Of a stretch of 64,000 nt of DNA, positions 60,317-64,000 are shown in pieces; the stretch's first letter is position 1, and the number at the start of each line of letters is the position of its first letter. The DNA is from Candidatus Woesearchaeota archaeon. GTDB taxonomy: Archaea; Nanobdellota; Nanobdellia; Woesearchaeales; DSVV01. The notes under the pieces were generated by a model. It saw only the letters and a list, made by a program, of their open reading frames with translations. It did not search any database and had not been told where the DNA came from. Both the position numbers and the translations under genes were made by a program. The stretch covers positions 62,001 through 126,000 of the forward strand of contig JABJHR010000019.1 in assembly GCA_018661705.1 (NCBI GenBank), given 5' to 3'.

Positions 60317-62719
60317 ATGAAAGTTCTTTTAATTAATCCAAGCAAATGGGGAAGAGGAATAACTCCTATATGGGTTGCTAGTCATTCAGCTATTCTTAAA
60401 TCAAAAGGTCACGAAGTAAAACTCTTTGATTGTACATTTTATAGTGATTGGAGTGATGATGAGATTACATTTAATACAATCAATAAACAATACAAACCAT
60501 CAGATTATTTTTCATATGTTTCATACAAAAAAAAATCAATTTTTGAAGATTTACAAAGAATGATTGATGAATTTAAACCAGATGTTTTATTTTGGTCTGC
60601 TATATCTTCTCATATTCATGGTGAGGGTGAATATGTAAACATTCAGTATGGTTATGATTTAACAAAAAATATTAATTTGCCAAAAATATGTGCGGGGTTA
60701 CAGCCAACTGCTAGTCCAAAGGATATGCCTTTAATCTATCCAAATATTGATTATTTTATTTTAGGAGAATCAGAATTAGTATTGTGTAATCTTCTTGAAG
60801 CATTATCATCTAATCTGGATTTGACTAATGTTAATGGTCTTTACTATAAAAAAAATGGTTATTGGATTAAAAATAAAAAACAAGAGATTATTTTAAATAT
60901 GGATTTAATACCGCCTTATGATTACTCTATCTTTGAAGATCAAATTTTTTATCGTCCTTATAATGGTGAAATTGTCCGAGCTGTTGATTATGAAATGTCT
61001 CGTGGTTGTATCTATTCTTGTGCATATTGCGTTGAAACAGTGATTCAAAAGTATTATGGTTTTACAGATAATAATGATGGGGTAATTATTGGTGCTAATA
61101 AATATCTTAGGAATAAGAGTGCGATGAGAATTTTAAAAGAGATGAAATACTTACATGAAACTTATGGGATAACTCTTTTTAGATGTCAAGACACTAATTT
61201 TTTAACAATTAAGATTCTTCGAGAACTTGCCGATTTAATGGATGCGGAAGAAAATTTTAATATCAAACTTTATGTTGAAACAAGGCCTGAAAATGTTAAT
61301 CTAAACACTATTGAATTATTAAAACGTTTGAAGGTTGATGGTGTTGGCATGGGTATTGAACTATCAACAGAGACGTTTAGAAAAAATAATCTGAATCGTT
61401 TTGTATCACAGAAAAAAATAATAGAAGCTTTTAAACTTCTTAAAATAGAAGGCATTAAGAGAACTTCATATAACATTATTGGTCTTCCTGAGCAAGGGGA
61501 GCAATCTATTTTGGAAACAATCCGTTTCAACAATTTACTTTGTCCAGATAATCTAACTGTTGCATTTTATTCCCCTTATCTTGGGACTCAACAGGAAATA
61601 AAAGCAAGACAATTAAAATATTTTGATGAAAATGAATCTTTTGTTGATGGTCAGTTGAGGTCTTGTTCAAAATCACCGCTGATTTCAAGACCTCTTTTAG
61701 ATTTTTACAAAAAGAATTTCACATATTTTGTACAGAATGGTTTAGAAAATCTTGAAAATATGAAATCTAAACAATTAGAGAGAATTGATGATTTTTCAAA
61801 ATTAAAAAAATCTGCTTCTTCCGAATTCAAATCAAAAATAGTCATTGGTACATGGTCTCTCAGTGGAGATTATGGGTCTGTTGATTTATCTAAAATTCAA
61901 GAAGTATTATTATATTGTTATGAAAAAGGATTACGTGAATTTGATACTGCACCTTCTTATGGCAATGGATTTATGGAATTTTGTTTAGGTTCAGTATTTG
62001 GTAATAAATCAGATGTTCTTATTAATTCAAAAATAGGGAATTCTCCTTTTTATGGAAAAAGTTTTATTATTGGTGATTTAAAAAAATCCTTTGAATGTAC
62101 TCTTAAACGCTTAAAACGTGATAACATTAATATTTTATTTTTACACAATCCTCGTACAGAAATTCATGATTATGACTCTATTCACCAGTTTATGGATGAA
62201 TTAAAGCGAGATGGTAAAATTAATTTTAAAGGAATTAGTTTAGCTAAAGGATATGACTATAGTTCTATTGATCTTAATCGTTTTGATGTTGTTCAAGATG
62301 ATGCAAACTTATTATCTATGGATTATAAAAAATTGATTCTATCTGAAAAAACCTTATTTATGGCACGATCTCCCTTGGCTAGTGGATTATTAAGTGGGAA
62401 TATAGCCCCTAACACAGTTTTTGAGAAAAATGATCACCGATCCTTCTGGTTAAAGGGTGATCGTTTAATTTCATTAATGAAACGTGTTGATAAAATTAGG
62501 GGACAAAGTAATCTTTTATTACCAATTATTGCAAGGAAATTTCTTCTTGAAGACACACAAATTAATCGTATTATCTTTGGAATAAAAAAGAAAGAACATG
62601 TAGATGATTTGTTGCGAGATTTATCTACTCCGTTACTTCCTGAAAAACTTAGGAATAATTTGTATTTATTATTTAAACAGGATTTTGGATTGATTGATGA
62701 GAAACATTTAAGATATTAA
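60317..62719 (+). CDS. Fusion of B12-radical SAM enzyme and aldo/keto reductase
   Basis: I start at ATG 60317 (MKVLLINPSKWG), 800 aa; the track's GTG is 18 nt earlier. Residues 1-200 are a cobalamin-domain-like Rossmann fold (LLINPSKW, FKPDVLFWSAIS, ICAGLQPTASPKD). Radical SAM cysteines are C231, C235, C238 in SRGCIYSCAYCVE, with GVGMGIELSTETFRKNNLN and YNIIGLPEQGEQS. Residues about 505-780 are a complete aldo/keto reductase: IVIGTWSLSGDYG, D543 and Y548 in FDTAPSYGNG, K572 in NSKIG, H610 in FLHNPR. Both active sites look intact in one open frame. It probably modifies a sugar in two redox steps; substrate unknown. Confidence 0.9.
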   Translation: MKVLLINPSKWGRGITPIWVASHSAILKSKGHEVKLFDCTFYSDWSDDEITFNTINKQYKPSDYFSYVSYKKKSIFEDLQRMIDEFKPDVLFWSAISSHIHGEGEYVNIQYGYDLTKNINLPKICAGLQPTASPKDMPLIYPNIDYFILGESELVLCNLLEALSSNLDLTNVNGLYYKKNGYWIKNKKQEIILNMDLIPPYDYSIFEDQIFYRPYNGEIVRAVDYEMSRGCIYSCAYCVETVIQKYYGFTDNNDGVIIGANKYLRNKSAMRILKEMKYLHETYGITLFRCQDTNFLTIKILRELADLMDAEENFNIKLYVETRPENVNLNTIELLKRLKVDGVGMGIELSTETFRKNNLNRFVSQKKIIEAFKLLKIEGIKRTSYNIIGLPEQGEQSILETIRFNNLLCPDNLTVAFYSPYLGTQQEIKARQLKYFDENESFVDGQLRSCSKSPLISRPLLDFYKKNFTYFVQNGLENLENMKSKQLERIDDFSKLKKSASSEFKSKIVIGTWSLSGDYGSVDLSKIQEVLLYCYEKGLREFDTAPSYGNGFMEFCLGSVFGNKSDVLINSKIGNSPFYGKSFIIGDLKKSFECTLKRLKRDNINILFLHNPRTEIHDYDSIHQFMDELKRDGKINFKGISLAKGYDYSSIDLNRFDVVQDDANLLSMDYKKLILSEKTLFMARSPLASGLLSGNIAPNTVFEKNDHRSFWLKGDRLISLMKRVDKIRGQSNLLLPIIARKFLLEDTQINRIIFGIKKKEHVDDLLRDLSTPLLPEKLRNNLYLLFKQDFGLIDEKHLRY

Positions 62720-62806
62720 TTGTAATAATCATTCTTCTTACTTAAAAAATATAAATGCAAGCAAATATCTATATGTTTTTATATAACAAATAAAAAAACA
62801 CATAAA

Positions 62807-64000
62807 ATGGTCAAAGAAAAGCATAATATCAAACATAACCCTAATTTAAACATAACTCTGATTCATCCATTTACAATAGTTCCACCTTTTGGGATTATGT
62901 CAATTGCATCTGTTCTTGAAAAAAATGGTTTTAATGTGAAAATAGTAGCTTACAATAAAGAAAAAATCCCTGTAAAACAAATTCTTACTGATATCAAGGA
63001 TGCTAATCTTATAGGTATTTCCACATATACCATGCCTATGCTTAAAGAGGCAGTAAGAATAACTAGAATTATCAAAAAATATTCAAATGCATTGCTTGTT
63101 TGGGGTGGTGTTCATGCAACTTTATTTCCTCACAAATCACTGCAGGAATTTAATCTTGAATGTGTTGCGATTAATGAGGGGGACTTTACAATGTTGGACA
63201 TTGCTAAGGCTGTTCGTGATAACAAATCCTTTGACAAAGTTAAAGGAATTTATGTATGGAAAAATAAAAAGGTACATTTTACAGGTGTGCGTGAACCAAT
63301 TTTTGATATGAAATTATTACCTAAATATGCTTGGCACCTTATTGATCCAAGAAAATATATTTCTATTAATTTAATTACTAGAAGAAAATCAATCCTACTG
63401 GTGGAAAGTCGTGGATGTCCTTATAACTGTTCATTTTGCTATGTTAATAATATGTTTGGAAGAAAATGGAGGGGAAGATCTCCTAAGGAAGTTGTGGAAG
63501 AGATGGATTTTTTAAATAGAAAGTTTAAAATATCTCATTTTGACTTTTTAGATGACTTGCCTTTTGGCGGTAGCAAATCTGAAATGATAACTTTTTGTAA
63601 TCTAATCAAAAACAAAAATTATACTTGGACTTGTGACTACAGGGTTAATTGTGCCGATTTTGAGGTTTTAAAAGCAATGAAACAATGTGGTTGTAAATAT
63701 ATCTACTATGGTGTTGAGTCTGGTTCACCAAAAATCCTTAAATTACTAAGAAAAGCAACAACACCTAAGATGATTATTCGTGCTTTTGATCTTACTAATA
63801 AAGTAGGAATTAATTCAATGGCAGGGTTTATTTGTGGGTTTCCTGATGAAACAATTGCAGACTTAAAATTAACCTATAAACTTGCAAAAAGAATCAAAGC
63901 AACTAAAACAAGGCTTGCAAAATATGTTCCATATCCTGGTGGGGACTTATATCAATTAGCTGTTCAAAGAGGTTTTAAAATTCCAAGTAAAACCATTGAC
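62807..64000 (+). CDS. B12-binding-domain radical SAM protein (3' end outside window)
   Basis: The open frame runs off the right edge (398 codons from ATG 62807), so it is missing in the ORF track. It has N-terminal NITLIHPFTIVPPFGIMSIASVLEKNGF, DANLIGISTYTMPM and LLVWGGVHATLFPH (cobalamin-domain-like), radical SAM VESRGCPYNCSFCYVNN (CX3CX2C, about residues 201-217), YIYYGVESGSPKILKLLRKATT and FICGFPDETIADL. It lies 87 nt after the radical SAM-AKR fusion on the same strand, with an ATATAAC-type TATA about 25-30 nt upstream. Fourth such enzyme in the island; the substrate is unknown. Confidence 0.88.
   Translation, partial: MVKEKHNIKHNPNLNITLIHPFTIVPPFGIMSIASVLEKNGFNVKIVAYNKEKIPVKQILTDIKDANLIGISTYTMPMLKEAVRITRIIKKYSNALLVWGGVHATLFPHKSLQEFNLECVAINEGDFTMLDIAKAVRDNKSFDKVKGIYVWKNKKVHFTGVREPIFDMKLLPKYAWHLIDPRKYISINLITRRKSILLVESRGCPYNCSFCYVNNMFGRKWRGRSPKEVVEEMDFLNRKFKISHFDFLDDLPFGGSKSEMITFCNLIKNKNYTWTCDYRVNCADFEVLKAMKQCGCKYIYYGVESGSPKILKLLRKATTPKMIIRAFDLTNKVGINSMAGFICGFPDETIADLKLTYKLAKRIKATKTRLAKYVPYPGGDLYQLAVQRGFKIPSKTID

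Noticed and set aside
63087-63311. ORF of 74 codons near the right edge
   Set aside because: It is an out-of-frame shadow within the truncated B12-radical SAM gene.

Overview
This is an AT-rich archaeal chromosomal window, most consistent with a DPANN-type archaeon such as a Woesearchaeota or Pacearchaeota relative. That placement is inferred from gene content and was not tested by phylogeny. Clearly archaeal genes are ABCE1/RLI, both subunits of DNA topoisomerase VI, a HerA-type ATPase, an archaeal primase, an OapA-OapB-OapC set, the Fap7/AK6 kinase and an Rqc2-type NFACT protein. Promoters look archaeal: TATA boxes lie about 25-30 nt upstream of apparently leaderless ATGs, and genes inside operons have GGTGA-like ribosome binding sites. 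The primase small and large subunit domains are fused in one protein, as in Nanoarchaeum. One tRNA-Thr has a 27-nt intron at position 37/38.

Left part (1-34,500) is mainly housekeeping: a truncated secreted protein at the edge, HerA, a HAD phosphatase, NrdR with a good NrdR-box candidate in its promoter, a Lit-like membrane protein, ABCE1 and a small zinc protein sharing a divergent promoter, tRNA-Thr(CGU) with intron, a radical SAM-nadE pair, a Toprim protein, a Nudix hydrolase, PriS-PriL, a parvulin, top6B-top6A, tRNA-Thr(UGU) with a partial duplicate beside it, a YchF-type GTPase, oapA-oapB-oapC-DUF1653, a divergent HTH/PIN-domain pair, a tandem dCTP deaminase, an orphan ABC-2 permease, Fap7, a coiled-coil winged-helix protein, and then the amino-sugar genes glmM-glmU-HAD-glmS, an NFACT-N-only Rqc2-like protein and proC. 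Two places carry arrays of the 10-bp palindrome CATTRYAATG: the promoter of the Toprim gene and the gene-poor stretch before glmM.

Middle (34,490-35,233) is an RNA-rich gap with a 5S rRNA gene (minus strand) and two conspicuously foldable stretches that I could not assign to a known RNA.

Right part (35,234-64,000) is an approximately 29 kb surface-glycan island. It has nucleotide-sugar enzymes (UDP-glucose dehydrogenase, UDP-glucuronate 4-epimerase-like, a UDP-HexNAc dehydrogenase, another SDR epimerase), glycosyltransferases (two GT2, two multi-membrane GT-C, one GT-B-like), a Wzx-type flippase, a UPF0104 membrane protein, three methyltransferases, a nonulosonate (sialic/legionaminic-type) branch with NeuB and a NeuA-phosphatase fusion, and four B12-dependent-type radical SAM proteins. 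One of these is an unusual fusion of a radical SAM enzyme to a complete aldo/keto reductase. The glmM/U/S genes upstream supply UDP-GlcNAc, the natural precursor for the island. The most novel items are the radical SAM-AKR fusion and its company of B12-radical SAM enzymes, and the palindromic decamer arrays.
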